Below are positions 27,331 through 36,682 of a stretch of 64,000 bases of DNA, in pieces (position 1 is the first letter of the stretch; each line of letters begins with the position of its first letter). Where the stretch lies: positions 62,001 to 126,000 of the forward strand of contig NZ_VOHA01000013.1 in the NCBI RefSeq assembly GCF_007859315.1, given 5' to 3'. The notes beneath the pieces were generated by a model. That model was not told where the DNA came from. It worked only from the letters and a program-made list of their open reading frames with translations, and made no database searches. A program made the position numbers and the translations under genes. The stretch comes from Reyranella sp. CPCC 100927 (GTDB taxonomy: Bacteria > Pseudomonadota > Alphaproteobacteria > Reyranellales > Reyranellaceae).

Positions 27331-28755
27331 ATGCGCAAGCTTGCCCTGGTCGGCCGGCCCAACGTCGGCAAATCGACCCTGTTCAATCGGCTGATCGGTC
27401 GGCGCTCGGCAATCGTTGCCGACGATCCGGGCACGACGCGCGACCGTCGCGAGGGCGCCGGCCGGCTGGCCGACCTCGAATTCACGGTGATCGACACCGC
27501 GGGCTGGGAGGAGGCCAAGGGCGAGGCGCTCGAGGCGCGCATGCGGCGCCAGACGGAGCAGGCCGTCAAGGATGCCGACGCCGTGCTGTTCCTGATCGAT
27601 GCCCGGGCCGGTGTCACGCCGATGGACCAGAACTTCGCCCGTTGGCTGCGGGCGCACGCGCGCAAGACCATCATGGTGGCCAACAAATGCGAAGGTCGCG
27701 ACGGTATCTCGGGCGTCGCCGAAGCCTATGGCCTGGGGCTGGGCGAGCCGGTGCCGCTGTCGGGCGAGCACGGCCTGGGATTGTCCGATCTGCGCGATGC
27801 CCTGGTGCCGTTGATCGCGCCGGAGACGGTGTCGGACGACGCGGTCGGTGACGATATCGGGCACGACGATCCTGTGGACGGCGAGGAGACCGATTGGGAA
27901 GGCGGTCCGGACGGACCACCTGACCGACCACTGCAGCTTGCCATCGTCGGTCGCCCCAATGTCGGCAAGTCCACCCTGCTGAACCGGCTGCTGGGTGAGG
28001 ACCGTGTGCTGACCGGTCCGGAAGCCGGCATCACGCGCGATGCGATCGCCGTCGACTGGCGATTCGAGGAGCAACGGATTCGATTGATCGACACCGCCGG
28101 TCTGCGGCGGCGTGCCAACGTATCGGAGCGCCTCGAGGTGCTGTCGGCGCGCGATACGCTCGAAGCCGTACGTTTCGCCGATGTTGTGGTGTTAGCCATC
28201 GACGCCGGCCCGATGCTGGAAAAGCAGGATCTCGCCATCGCGCGCATGGTGGTGGAGGAGGGCCGTGCCCTGGTCATCGCCGTCAACAAGATCGACGAAC
28301 TGGCACGTGGCGATGCCAAGGCACAGGCGGCGGCGTGGCGACGGCTGCGTGATCGCCTGCAGGTATCCTTGGCGCAGGTCAAGGGCGTGCCGATCGTCGG
28401 TCTGTCGGCGCACTCCGGCCGTGGTGTCGACAAGCTGATGCCGGCGGTGATGAAGATTTATGCCCTGTGGAATCGCCGCATTCCGACCGCGGCTTTCAAT
28501 CGCTGGCTGACGGCGATGGTCGAACGCAACCCGCCGCCCCTGGTCGATGCACGACGCATTCGTATCCGCTATGGCTCCCAGATCAAGTCGCGGCCGCCGA
28601 CCTTTGCGCTGTTCGTCAGCAAGCCGGCGGCCCTGCCTGAAAGCTATACGCGCTATCTGGTGAACGGCCTGCGCGACGACTTCGACATGCCCGGCGTGCC
28701 GATCCGCATCGTGATGCGCAAGCCGAAGAACCCGTACGTCAGCGCGGAAGACTAA
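27331..28755 (+). CDS. der: Ribosome-assembly GTPase Der (EngA)
   Basis: Essential double-GTPase for 50S maturation. 474 aa. G1 motifs GRPNVGKST at residues 8-16 and again near 207; G3 DTAGW and DTAGLRR; G4 NKCE (degenerate NKxD) in the first domain and NKID in the second; C-terminal KH-like domain after residue 390. ATG 27331 gives MRKLALVGRP. An acidic linker (about residues 165-200) joins the two G domains. Its last 17 bp overlap the end of the convergent ROK gene. Confidence 0.95.
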   Translation: MRKLALVGRPNVGKSTLFNRLIGRRSAIVADDPGTTRDRREGAGRLADLEFTVIDTAGWEEAKGEALEARMRRQTEQAVKDADAVLFLIDARAGVTPMDQNFARWLRAHARKTIMVANKCEGRDGISGVAEAYGLGLGEPVPLSGEHGLGLSDLRDALVPLIAPETVSDDAVGDDIGHDDPVDGEETDWEGGPDGPPDRPLQLAIVGRPNVGKSTLLNRLLGEDRVLTGPEAGITRDAIAVDWRFEEQRIRLIDTAGLRRRANVSERLEVLSARDTLEAVRFADVVVLAIDAGPMLEKQDLAIARMVVEEGRALVIAVNKIDELARGDAKAQAAAWRRLRDRLQVSLAQVKGVPIVGLSAHSGRGVDKLMPAVMKIYALWNRRIPTAAFNRWLTAMVERNPPPLVDARRIRIRYGSQIKSRPPTFALFVSKPAALPESYTRYLVNGLRDDFDMPGVPIRIVMRKPKNPYVSAED

Positions 28756-29656
28756 CCGCGGGTTGATCGAGCGCCGATCTCGCCGCGCCCAGGATACCGG
28801 CGTCATCGCCGGTCTCGGCCAGGGCGACGCGTGCCCGGGCGAGCAGGAAATGCCACGTGAAGTCGGGAAGGTGGCGGACGATAGCGTCAACGAGCGGTGC
28901 GCCGGCCTGGGCGATGCCGCCACCGACCAGGCAGGCCTGCAGGTTCAGAGCGTTGATCAGAATGCCCAGGCCGTGGGCGATGCGACGACAGACGGCGTCG
29001 ATCGCCGCGCTGGCGCAGGCATCACCGGCCGTGGCGCGCTGGAAGATCTCAGCCGCGAGACAGCCGGATGTGCCGCCCGCGGTTTCATAGGCGGCGACGA
29101 AACCGCTGGCGGACGCAAAGTCTTCAAGCGTACGACGCGAGCTACGCTGATCGTCGAGGACGATCGCGCCAAGCTCTGGTGGGATGCCGTCGCCGCCGGT
29201 AACCAGCCGGCCGTCAATGACAATGCCACCGCCCACCCCGGTGCCCAGCGTAATCAGCGCGAAGCGCGACAGGCCCCGGCCGGCGCCGTAGTGTTGTTCG
29301 CCGAGCGTCGCGGCACTGCCGTCGTTCAAGGTCAAGAACGGTAACGCCAGGCGTTCGCTCACGGCCATGGCAAGCGATCTGTCTTTCAGCAGCGGCACGT
29401 TGCGCGTGCCGTCGACCATGACGCCGTCGCCGGGCTGGGCGTGGCCGGGGGCGGCAATGCCCAGGCTTGCCGCCTTCATGCCGGCCTGTGCCTCCATCGT
29501 TCGCACCGCGTTGGCCAGACTATCGGCAATCTCGTCGAAGGTACGCGAGGCGGCATAGGGGACGCGGTGACGCGCGCAAACGCGTCCATCGCGCGTGATG
29601 AGCCCCAGCTTGATCGTGGTGCCACCCACGTCGATCCCGACCGCGGGATTGCTCAT
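28739..29656 (-). CDS. ROK-family kinase lacking the zinc-binding motif
   Basis: 305 aa from ATG 29656. ASKHA fold with DVGGTTIKLGL (ATP), TLNDGSAATLGE (sugar and catalytic Asp) and TLGTGVGGG. The ROK zinc site is gone: the usual GELGH is PELGAIVLDD, and the CxCGxxGCxE block is replaced by SSRRTLEDFASASG. All four ligands are missing together, so this is a zinc-less subgroup rather than an error. Its ATG overlaps the stop of the SIS gene by 4 nt, implying a joint pathway, probably an amino- or keto-sugar. Convergent with der (17-bp overlap). Confidence 0.85.
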   Translation of the reverse strand: MSNPAVGIDVGGTTIKLGLITRDGRVCARHRVPYAASRTFDEIADSLANAVRTMEAQAGMKAASLGIAAPGHAQPGDGVMVDGTRNVPLLKDRSLAMAVSERLALPFLTLNDGSAATLGEQHYGAGRGLSRFALITLGTGVGGGIVIDGRLVTGGDGIPPELGAIVLDDQRSSRRTLEDFASASGFVAAYETAGGTSGCLAAEIFQRATAGDACASAAIDAVCRRIAHGLGILINALNLQACLVGGGIAQAGAPLVDAIVRHLPDFTWHFLLARARVALAETGDDAGILGAARSALDQPAVSLPR

Positions 29657-30666
29657 GGCCGGTTGTCCGTCTTGATCGCCAACGCGGCCGACAGGCTGCC
29701 ATACCGCATCGCTTCGGGGCGCAGACCACGCGCCTGTGCCAGAAGCACGGCCAGCCATTGGAAAGGCAGAATCAGGCCGAGCGCGCTCCAGGGGGCGACC
29801 GGCAGAGCCAGGTCCTTGGGCCAGTGCGAGCCGGCGGAATCGACCACCAGCAGCCTGCACCCGTGCGTTGCCATGACGGTGGCGGCACGTTCCGCCTCGG
29901 CCTGTTCGCCATCGCCCTCGGCGATGATGAATGCCAGGCTGCGGCTCGTGAGGCCATGCAGGCGTCCGTGCAGCAGTTCCTCGGTCGGGAAGGCCGCCGT
30001 GGGGAGGCCGGCCATCTCGCTGATCTTGAGCGAGGCCTCGAGCGCCAGTCCATAATGGGACCGCCGACCGGCGACCACGATCTGATCGACAGCTTCCAAC
30101 GTTGGGACGAGTGTCGCGGCGGCCTCACGGGCAGGCTCGATCAGCCGTGCCAGCATCTCGCCGGTGATCGCAGCCGATGCCGGCGCACCGAGCGCCTCGG
30201 CGAGCAGGAACAACATGACCATCGAACCGAGAAACCCCTTGGTCTTCGGGCCGACCGGTTCGTCACCCACCGGCATGATCAGGACCTGGGCGCCACTGCG
30301 TGCCAGCGGTGCGTCCGGTGTTGCGGTGATGGCCAGCGTTGCGAAACCGGCCTCGACGGCCGCTTTTGCCGCGGCAATGGACGTCATGCTGGCGCCGCTT
30401 TGCGAGAGCACGACGACCAGGGGGCGGGCCGTGGCATCCCCCAGTTCGGCGACGAAGTCCTCCGGCTCCTGCACGCAGACCGGTCCACGCCGCGCAGCAG
30501 CGAAGCGCGGCCGTGCTACCTGGAGGGCGTTGAATGACGAACCGGAGCCGACCAGGGCGATGCTGTCGAACGGGCCGGGCGACCATGTTGCGGTGAAGGT
30601 GCGTGTCGAAGCGATGCAGCGGTCAAGGACTGAGGGTTGCTCACGGATGAAGGTGGGGATGGGCAT
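29653..30666 (-). CDS. SIS-domain sugar isomerase/deaminase (AgaS/GlmS-C/FrlB-like)
   Basis: 337 aa from ATG 30666 (MPIPTFIREQPSVLDRC), with AAAAGG about 9 nt upstream; an ATG at 30699 is also in frame. Two SIS domains: GSGSSFNA and LSQSGASMTS in the first (sugar-phosphate binding Ser-rich loops), and a second after residue 195 with GRRSHYGLALEASLKISEM and TEELLHGRLHGL. This layout matches glucosamine-6-phosphate deaminase-like proteins. Overlaps the ROK kinase gene (4 nt), so phosphorylation and isomerisation/deamination of one sugar are likely coupled. No transporter or regulator is adjacent. Confidence 0.85.
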   Translation of the reverse strand: MPIPTFIREQPSVLDRCIASTRTFTATWSPGPFDSIALVGSGSSFNALQVARPRFAAARRGPVCVQEPEDFVAELGDATARPLVVVLSQSGASMTSIAAAKAAVEAGFATLAITATPDAPLARSGAQVLIMPVGDEPVGPKTKGFLGSMVMLFLLAEALGAPASAAITGEMLARLIEPAREAAATLVPTLEAVDQIVVAGRRSHYGLALEASLKISEMAGLPTAAFPTEELLHGRLHGLTSRSLAFIIAEGDGEQAEAERAATVMATHGCRLLVVDSAGSHWPKDLALPVAPWSALGLILPFQWLAVLLAQARGLRPEAMRYGSLSAALAIKTDNRP

Positions 30667-30837
30667 GTCGATCAACCTTTTGATGCCGCCTTCGACCATG
30701 CCGCTCTTGTAGAAGCGCTGGATAGCGGCAAAGGGTACGCCTCGCGCCAGTCGTTTCGCGCCCGCACAAGTCAGACTCGGGCTGCGCGCAGCGCAACAGC
30801 AGTGTGTTGTGCGTGGCGATCGATCGTCGCCTGATTT

Positions 30838-31602
30838 TCACTGTCTGGTAGCGCCCTGGCTTTTCAGCCATTCGTCAGCCGCGATCCACTCGCCGTGCAG
30901 CGTGCAGGACGCTTCGGCCAGCGGCACGAATGCGGCGGCAATGGCGTCCGGCGTCGGCAGCGTTTCCGGGTTTTCGCCGGGGAAGGCATCGGCCCGCATG
31001 CGGGTGCGGGTCGGGCCGGGATTGATCAGGTTGGCCTTGACCGGCGTGTGTACCACCTCGGCGGCGTAGATGCGCACGAGGGTTTCAAGCGCAGCCTTGG
31101 TGGCGGCATAGACGCCCCAATAGGGTGCCGCATGGCGGGTAATGCCCGACGTCACGAAAATGGCGCGGCCGGCGTCGGATCGGCGCAGGAGCGGGTCAAG
31201 CGAGCGAATGAGGCGCCAGTTGGCCGTGACGTTGACGGCCAGCACACGCTCGAAAACCTTGGGTTCGATATGGCCGACGGGCGACAGGGTCCCGAGCAGG
31301 GCGGCGTTGCCGACCAGCACGTCCAGCTTGCCGAAACGCTCGAAGAGCGCGTGGCCCATGCGGTCGATGGCATCGAACTCGGTGAGGTCGAACGGTACCA
31401 GGGTCGCGCTGCCGCCGCCGGCCTTGATCGCGTCGTCGAGTTCTTCGAGTGCGCCGATGGTGCGCGCGACGGCAATGACGTGCGCCCCTTCGGCGGCGAA
31501 GCGGCGCGCCACGGCGGCACCGATGCCGCGCGAGGCGCCGGTGACCAGCGCGAGTTTACCGGCCAGCCGGCCCGCGCCCGCTGGCGGAGGGACAGCAGTC
31601 AT
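30838..31602 (-). CDS. Short-chain dehydrogenase/reductase
   Basis: NAD(P)-dependent oxidoreductase of unknown substrate. 254 aa. Cofactor motif TGASRGIGAAVARR; NAALLG (NNAG variant); catalytic Ser in FVTSGITRH and Tyr-Lys in YAATKAA; PGPTRTRM after. Starts 3 bp after the purF stop; purF followed by an SDR gene is common in Alphaproteobacteria, but no role in purine synthesis is known. Confidence 0.9.
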   Translation of the reverse strand: MTAVPPPAGAGRLAGKLALVTGASRGIGAAVARRFAAEGAHVIAVARTIGALEELDDAIKAGGGSATLVPFDLTEFDAIDRMGHALFERFGKLDVLVGNAALLGTLSPVGHIEPKVFERVLAVNVTANWRLIRSLDPLLRRSDAGRAIFVTSGITRHAAPYWGVYAATKAALETLVRIYAAEVVHTPVKANLINPGPTRTRMRADAFPGENPETLPTPDAIAAAFVPLAEASCTLHGEWIAADEWLKSQGATRQ

Positions 31603-31604
31603 GG

Positions 31605-33068
31605 TCAGGCCGATTCGCGCAACAGCGACAGTTGGCGTTGCTCGGGGTCGTCCAGGTCGTCGAGCGAGATCGGATAGTCGCCCGTGAAGCAGGCGTCGCA
31701 GAATTTGGGGCTGAAGGGATCGCGCTTGGGCTCGCCGACGGCGCGATAGAGCCCGTCCATGGTCACGAAGGCCAGCGAATCGACGCCGATGAACCGCGCC
31801 ATGCTGGCCACGTCCATGCGTGCCGCCAGCAGCTTGTCGCGCTCGGGCGTATCGACGCCGTAGTAGCAGGAATGCGTGGTGGGCGGCGCGGCGATGCGCA
31901 TATGCACCTCGCGCGCGCCGGCGGCGCGCACCATGGCGACGATCTTCACCGACGTCGTGCCGCGCACGATCGAGTCGTCGACCAGGATCACGCGCTTGCC
32001 CTGCAGGGTTGCGCGGTTGGCGTTGTGCTTCAGCTTCACGCCCAGATGGCGGATATGGTCGGCCGGCTCGATGAAGGTGCGTCCGACGTAATGGTTGCGG
32101 ATGATGCCGAGTTCGAACGGCACGCCGGACTGCTGGGCATAGCCCATCGCGGCCGGCACGCCGGAATCGGGCACCGGCACGATCACATCGGCCGGCACGT
32201 TGCTTTCCTTGGCCAGCTCCATGCCGATGCGCTTGCGCACCTCATAGATGCCAAGCCCGTCCATGATCGAGTCAGGACGGGCGAAATAGATGTGCTCGAA
32301 GATGCAAAGCCGGCGCGGCGCCTTGTTGAACGGTTTGATCGATTTCAGGCCGTGCTCGCCCACCAGCACCAGCTCGCCCGGTTCGATCTCGCGGACGAAG
32401 GTCGCGCCAAGGATATCCAGCGCTACGGTTTCGGACGCCAGGATCCAGGCATTCTCGAAACGGCCCAGGACCAGCGGCCGCACGCCGTAGGGGTCGCGCA
32501 CGCCCATCAACCCGTCGGCCGTGAGCATGACCAGCGAGTAGGCGCCCTTCACCTGCTGCAGCGCATCGATCACCCGGTCGACGACCGTGTGGTAGGTTGA
32601 ACGCGCGATCAGATGGTTGATGACCTCGGTGTCCATGGTCGACTGGAACAGGCAACCGCGCTTGACCAGGTCGCGGCGCAGGATATGCGCATTGGTGATG
32701 TTGCCGTTGTGCGCCACGGCGAGGCCGCCGAACTCGAAGTCGGCGTAGATCGGCTGCACGTTGCGCAGCACGGTGTCGCCGGTGGTGGCGTAACGATTGT
32801 GGCCGACGGCGGCGTGACCCTTCAGCTTCTGGATGACGTTGGCGTCGCCAAAGATGTCACCGACCAGCCCCATGTCGCGGTGGCTGTGGAAAGCTGTGCC
32901 GTCGAACGAGACGATGCCCGAGGCCTCCTGGCCCCGGTGCTGCAGGGCGTGCAGGCCGAGCGCCGTATGAGCGGCGGCGTCGCTGGTGCCGTAGATGCCG
33001 AAAAGTGCGCACTCTTCGTGCAGGTGGTCGTCGTCGAGGGGGTTCGTGCCGGGAAACGGCGTCACCAT
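31605..33068 (-). CDS. purF: Amidophosphoribosyltransferase
   Basis: First committed enzyme of purine synthesis: glutamine + PRPP to phosphoribosylamine. 487 aa. A short N-terminal propeptide is followed by Cys20 in EECALFGIYG, the Ntn-hydrolase nucleophile. The glutaminase domain is followed by the PRTase with VILVDDSIVRGTTS as PRPP loop. ATG 33068 has GGAG close upstream. Downstream of cvpA, the classical cvpA-purF order, with a 125-bp gap that may hold its own promoter. Confidence 0.95.
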   Translation of the reverse strand: MVTPFPGTNPLDDDHLHEECALFGIYGTSDAAAHTALGLHALQHRGQEASGIVSFDGTAFHSHRDMGLVGDIFGDANVIQKLKGHAAVGHNRYATTGDTVLRNVQPIYADFEFGGLAVAHNGNITNAHILRRDLVKRGCLFQSTMDTEVINHLIARSTYHTVVDRVIDALQQVKGAYSLVMLTADGLMGVRDPYGVRPLVLGRFENAWILASETVALDILGATFVREIEPGELVLVGEHGLKSIKPFNKAPRRLCIFEHIYFARPDSIMDGLGIYEVRKRIGMELAKESNVPADVIVPVPDSGVPAAMGYAQQSGVPFELGIIRNHYVGRTFIEPADHIRHLGVKLKHNANRATLQGKRVILVDDSIVRGTTSVKIVAMVRAAGAREVHMRIAAPPTTHSCYYGVDTPERDKLLAARMDVASMARFIGVDSLAFVTMDGLYRAVGEPKRDPFSPKFCDACFTGDYPISLDDLDDPEQRQLSLLRESA

Positions 33069-33193
33069 CTTGCTCCGCCTCACACCGCGCCACCGGTCCT
33101 GCCGGAAGCGGGGCCCTTATACTCCTCTCAAATCAATTCGCCACCAGATTTAGCGTCGCACATACTGTCCTTTCCTTGGGAAAAGACGGTCCG

Positions 33194-33814
33194 CTACTGT
33201 TTGGGCGCCGACGGGGCCGCTGGTGGCGGCGTTGCCGGTGCGCTGGGGGCTGGCGGCGCGCCGCCGGTGGCGGGATCAGACGGCGGCGAGGCCGACCGCC
33301 CGGCGGCGCGGGCGCGCGTCTTGAAGCTCTCCGGCAGGAACGGTTCGATCCAGTCGGCCCCGGCCTTCACCATCGGATAGGTCCGGGCGTTGCTGATGAT
33401 CGGCGGCGGCGGGTCGGCGGGCTTGGCAATGTAGGTGTAGAGCAGGAAGGCGGTCGACAGGAGCAGAGCGCCGCAGACAGCGCCGAACCCGAGTCCCAGG
33501 ATCTTGTCGGGGATGCGCAGGGGACTGGACTGCACCATCTTGCCAAAGGCGCTCGCCAGGATGCTGAACAGCATCAGCGCGATGATGAAAATGCCCAGCA
33601 GGGTCGCGAAGTAGGCGACCTGCTCCGAGGACACGAATTTCTCGAGTTCGGGTTGCAGTGCCGGCCGCAGGTGCCAGGCAGTGATGCCGGCGCCGACCCA
33701 GGCGGCAATGAATAGCAGTGAATGTACCAGTCCGCTGGATAGGCCCATCATGGCCGTGAAGACCAGAACGGCCAGTGCGACGAAGTCGAGCGGAGTGAGG
33801 CCGAGCGATTCCAT
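33194..33814 (-). CDS. cvpA: CvpA family membrane protein
   Basis: 206 aa. Four predicted TM helices (about residues 9-29, 30-48, 67-88 and 106-128) form the CvpA/colicin V production domain. After residue 165 comes a Pro/Ala/Ser-rich cytoplasmic or periplasmic tail. Conserved beside purF; in other bacteria CvpA influences envelope homeostasis and colicin V export, but its mechanism is unknown. Starts 6 bp after the radA stop. Confidence 0.88.
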   Translation of the reverse strand: MESLGLTPLDFVALAVLVFTAMMGLSSGLVHSLLFIAAWVGAGITAWHLRPALQPELEKFVSSEQVAYFATLLGIFIIALMLFSILASAFGKMVQSSPLRIPDKILGLGFGAVCGALLLSTAFLLYTYIAKPADPPPPIISNARTYPMVKAGADWIEPFLPESFKTRARAAGRSASPPSDPATGGAPPAPSAPATPPPAAPSAPKQ

Positions 33815-33820
33815 GATCCC

Positions 33821-35296
33821 TCAATCGTAAGAGCCCTGCCGGCGTCCGGCTGGGGCATAGGGCCGACGCCGCTCGTCCGCGTCAGGCGTTCGCCCGAGCG
33901 CACGCCCCGGCGGCCGCAACCGGGCTACAAGGTCGGACAGATGGCCAATTTCGTCAACGTTGATGCCGCCCACTGGCCGCGCTGCCGGTTGACCAGCGGC
34001 GGCGATGATGGTGGGTGACAGCGCGGTGCGAAAGCCGAGCTTGGCTGCTTCCTTCAGTCGCGCCTCGCGCTGGCCGACAGCGCGCACTTCGCCACCCAAG
34101 CCGATCTCGCCGAACACCACCATGTCTGATGGCACCGGCGTGTCGGCCAGCGACGAGATCAGCGCCGCGGCGACCGCCAGGTCTGCGGCAGGCTCGGCAA
34201 TGCGCAGTCCGCCCGCGACATTCAGGTAGACGTCGTTCGGACCGATGGTGACACCGCAACGCGCCTCCAGCACGGCGATGACCATCGCCAGCCGCCCTGA
34301 ATCCCAGCCGACCACGGCATGCCGCGGTGTGGCGAAGGACGAGGGCGCGACCAGGGCCTGGATTTCGACCAGCACCGGCCGCGTGCCCTCGACGCCGGCG
34401 AAGACGCAGGCGCCGGAGACCGCGCCGCGCCGCTCGGCCAGGAACAGGGCCGAAGGGTTGGCCACATCGGTGAGCCCACGGTCGGACATCTCGAACACGC
34501 CGATCTCGTCGGTCGGGCCGAAGCGGTTCTTGACCGCGCGCAGGATCCGGAACTGGTGCCCGCGCTCGCCTTCGAAATAGAGCACCGTGTCGACCATGTG
34601 CTCCAGCACCCGCGGTCCGGCGATGGTGCCTTCCTTGGTGACGTGGCCGACCAGCAGCACGGTGACGCCGCGCCGCTTGGCCAACTCGATCAAGGCCTGG
34701 GCGCTGGCGCGTACCTGGGTCACTGTGCCCGGTACGCTGTCGACCGTGTCCAGCCACATCGTCTGGATGGAGTCGATGACGGCGACCGCCGGCCCGTCAC
34801 GGGCTTCCAGCGTGGCCACGATGTCGCGGATCGAGGTTGCCGCGGCGAGTTGAACGTCGGTCTGCTCCAGGCCCAGCCGCTTGGCGCGCAGCCGCACCTG
34901 GTCCAATGCCTCTTCGCCGGAGATGTAGGCGCAGCCAATGCCGCTCCTGGCCAGCGCCGCCGCCACCTGCAGCAACAGGGTCGACTTGCCGATGCCGGGA
35001 TCGCCGCCGATCAGCAGCGCCGAGCCGGGCACCAGGCCGCTACCGCACACGCGGTCGAATTCGCTGATGGACGTGACCAGCCGCGGTGGCTGCTCGGAGG
35101 TGCCGGAGAGTGCCGCGAACTCGATGCGCCGACCCTTGCCGCTGCCCAGGCGGCCTGGTGGCGCGCCGGCGGCCGCCGTGCCCGCGGTCTCCTCGACGAT
35201 GCAATTCCAGCCGTCGCACGCCTCGCACTTGCCCGCCCACTTGGCGTAGACCGCGCCGCAGGATTGGCAGACGAAGGAGCGCGTGGCGCGGGCCAT
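33821..35296 (-). CDS. radA: DNA repair protein RadA
   Basis: RecA-like branch-migration helicase. 491 aa from ATG 35296. N-terminal zinc finger Cys10, Cys13, Cys24, Cys27 (CQSCG, CEAC); Walker A GGDPGIGKST; RadA-specific KNRFG motif (KNRFGPTDEIGVFEM); C-terminal Lon-protease-like domain. Part of the run mlaE-mlaF-membrane protein-radA-cvpA, with gaps of 4-6 bp. Confidence 0.95.
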   Translation of the reverse strand: MARATRSFVCQSCGAVYAKWAGKCEACDGWNCIVEETAGTAAAGAPPGRLGSGKGRRIEFAALSGTSEQPPRLVTSISEFDRVCGSGLVPGSALLIGGDPGIGKSTLLLQVAAALARSGIGCAYISGEEALDQVRLRAKRLGLEQTDVQLAAATSIRDIVATLEARDGPAVAVIDSIQTMWLDTVDSVPGTVTQVRASAQALIELAKRRGVTVLLVGHVTKEGTIAGPRVLEHMVDTVLYFEGERGHQFRILRAVKNRFGPTDEIGVFEMSDRGLTDVANPSALFLAERRGAVSGACVFAGVEGTRPVLVEIQALVAPSSFATPRHAVVGWDSGRLAMVIAVLEARCGVTIGPNDVYLNVAGGLRIAEPAADLAVAAALISSLADTPVPSDMVVFGEIGLGGEVRAVGQREARLKEAAKLGFRTALSPTIIAAAGQPAARPVGGINVDEIGHLSDLVARLRPPGRALGRTPDADERRRPYAPAGRRQGSYD

Positions 35297-35300
35297 GATC

Positions 35301-35909
35301 CTATGCTCCTCCTGCGCGCGTTGCCTGGTGCTGTGCGTGAAGGCGGTTGATGATGGCAGCCAGACCGTCGAAGCTGATCGCCAGGGCATTGGCCGAGATA
35401 TGCACCGGACTGCCATAGATGCGCAGGTTCAGGGCGTTGAAACAGCGCCTCAGCATATTTCCCTGCCGCACATACTTCGCAGGATCGGCAACGTCCAGGG
35501 TGAGAAAACGCTCTTCACCGACGACGGTCGCGCGCACCCGCTGGATATCAAGCCAGGGTACCCGTCCGGCCGACACCAGCGTGGTGTTGTCCACGATTCC
35601 CTCGGCGTCGATAATCAGTGCCGGTGCGCGTTTCAGCACCTGCACGCCAAGGGCGATGCCCAGGGGAGCGAAAAGTCCGATCAGAACAGCAGCGCCGATC
35701 CGTCCGATGACAGGGTTGAACCGTGTCTGCTGCGCAGCCTGGATCCAAAGAAAGACGCCGAGCGCGACCATGGCGAGAGCGAACACGATCACGACACCGA
35801 AGGTGACAACCCTGGACCTGCGGAATGCAACGACGATCGGCAGCGGAACGGCGGCTGACTTGCGATCGTCACGCCATGTTTCTCCGTCGCTGCCCCACGG
35901 CGATTTCAC
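35301..35909 (-). CDS. STM3941-like membrane protein with PH-like domain
   Basis: 202 aa. Two TM helices (residues 35-57 and 70-92) and then a soluble C-terminal domain with APALIIDAEGIVDNTTLVSAGRVPWLDI, the signature of the STM3941 group (PH/YcxB-like fold). No known function. Its ATG overlaps the mlaF stop by 4 nt and its stop lies 4 bp before radA, so it belongs to the operon. It occupies the position where an MlaD-type MCE protein might be expected. Confidence 0.75.
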   Translation of the reverse strand: MKSPWGSDGETWRDDRKSAAVPLPIVVAFRRSRVVTFGVVIVFALAMVALGVFLWIQAAQQTRFNPVIGRIGAAVLIGLFAPLGIALGVQVLKRAPALIIDAEGIVDNTTLVSAGRVPWLDIQRVRATVVGEERFLTLDVADPAKYVRQGNMLRRCFNALNLRIYGSPVHISANALAISFDGLAAIINRLHAQHQATRAGGA

Positions 35910-36679
35910 AGCTTCTTGACCTGCATCTTGATCGGGCCCTCGGCGCGACCATGGATGAACTGATCGACGTGGGCGTTATCAGAACGATCGACCTCGGCGG
36001 TGGATCCCTGCCAGATCAGCTTGCCTTCATAGATCATGGCGATGCGGTCGCCGATCTTGCGGGCGCTGGCCATGTCATGCGTGATCGAAATGGCGGTGGC
36101 GCCCAACTCGCGCACGCACTTCACGATCAGCTCGTTGATCACGTCGGCCATGATCGGATCGAGCCCGGTGGTCGGCTCGTCGAAGAAGATGATCTCGGGC
36201 TCGCGCGCGATCGCCCGCGCCAGCGACACGCGCTTCTGCATGCCGCCTGAGAGCTCGGCGGGGTAGAGTTCCCCCACCTCGGGCGGAAGGCCGACGGCGC
36301 CCAGCTTGGTGAGCGCGATCTCCTTGGCCTTGGCCGGCGGTACACCGTCGGCCTGGATCGGACCAAAGGCAACGTTCTGCCAGACCCGCAGCGAATCGAA
36401 GAGCGCGCCACCCTGGAACAGCATGCCGAATTTCTTCATGACGCGGGCGCGCTCGGTGCCGTTGATGCCGACCGTTTCCTCGCCATCGATCCGGATCGAG
36501 CCGGCCTCTGGCCGCAGCAGGCCGAGGATACACTTCAGCAGCACCGACTTGCCTGAGCCGGATCCGCCGATGACGACCAGCGACTGGCCGCTACCGACGT
36601 CGACATCGATGCCGGCCAGCACCGTCTTGGGCCCGAACGACTTGCGCACGCCTTTGAGGCTGATCTTGGGAGCGTCCAT
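35906..36679 (-). CDS. mlaF: MlaF-type phospholipid ABC transporter ATPase
   Basis: ATPase of the MlaFEDB phospholipid trafficking system. 257 aa. Walker A GGSGSGKSV, Q-loop LFQGGALFDSL (the MlaF/Mkl-specific form), signature LSGGMQKRV, Walker B IIFFDEPTTGLDP, H-loop ISITHDM. The C-terminal extension resembles the MlaF tail that contacts MlaB. Immediately follows mlaE (3-bp gap). Confidence 0.92.
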   Translation of the reverse strand: MDAPKISLKGVRKSFGPKTVLAGIDVDVGSGQSLVVIGGSGSGKSVLLKCILGLLRPEAGSIRIDGEETVGINGTERARVMKKFGMLFQGGALFDSLRVWQNVAFGPIQADGVPPAKAKEIALTKLGAVGLPPEVGELYPAELSGGMQKRVSLARAIAREPEIIFFDEPTTGLDPIMADVINELIVKCVRELGATAISITHDMASARKIGDRIAMIYEGKLIWQGSTAEVDRSDNAHVDQFIHGRAEGPIKMQVKKL

Positions 36680-36682
36680 GTC

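Noticed and set aside
30700-30837. Additional N-terminal region or small gene upstream of the SIS protein
   Set aside because: The frame is open but has no start codon with a ribosome site and no recognisable sequence; it is treated as the SDR-SIS spacer.
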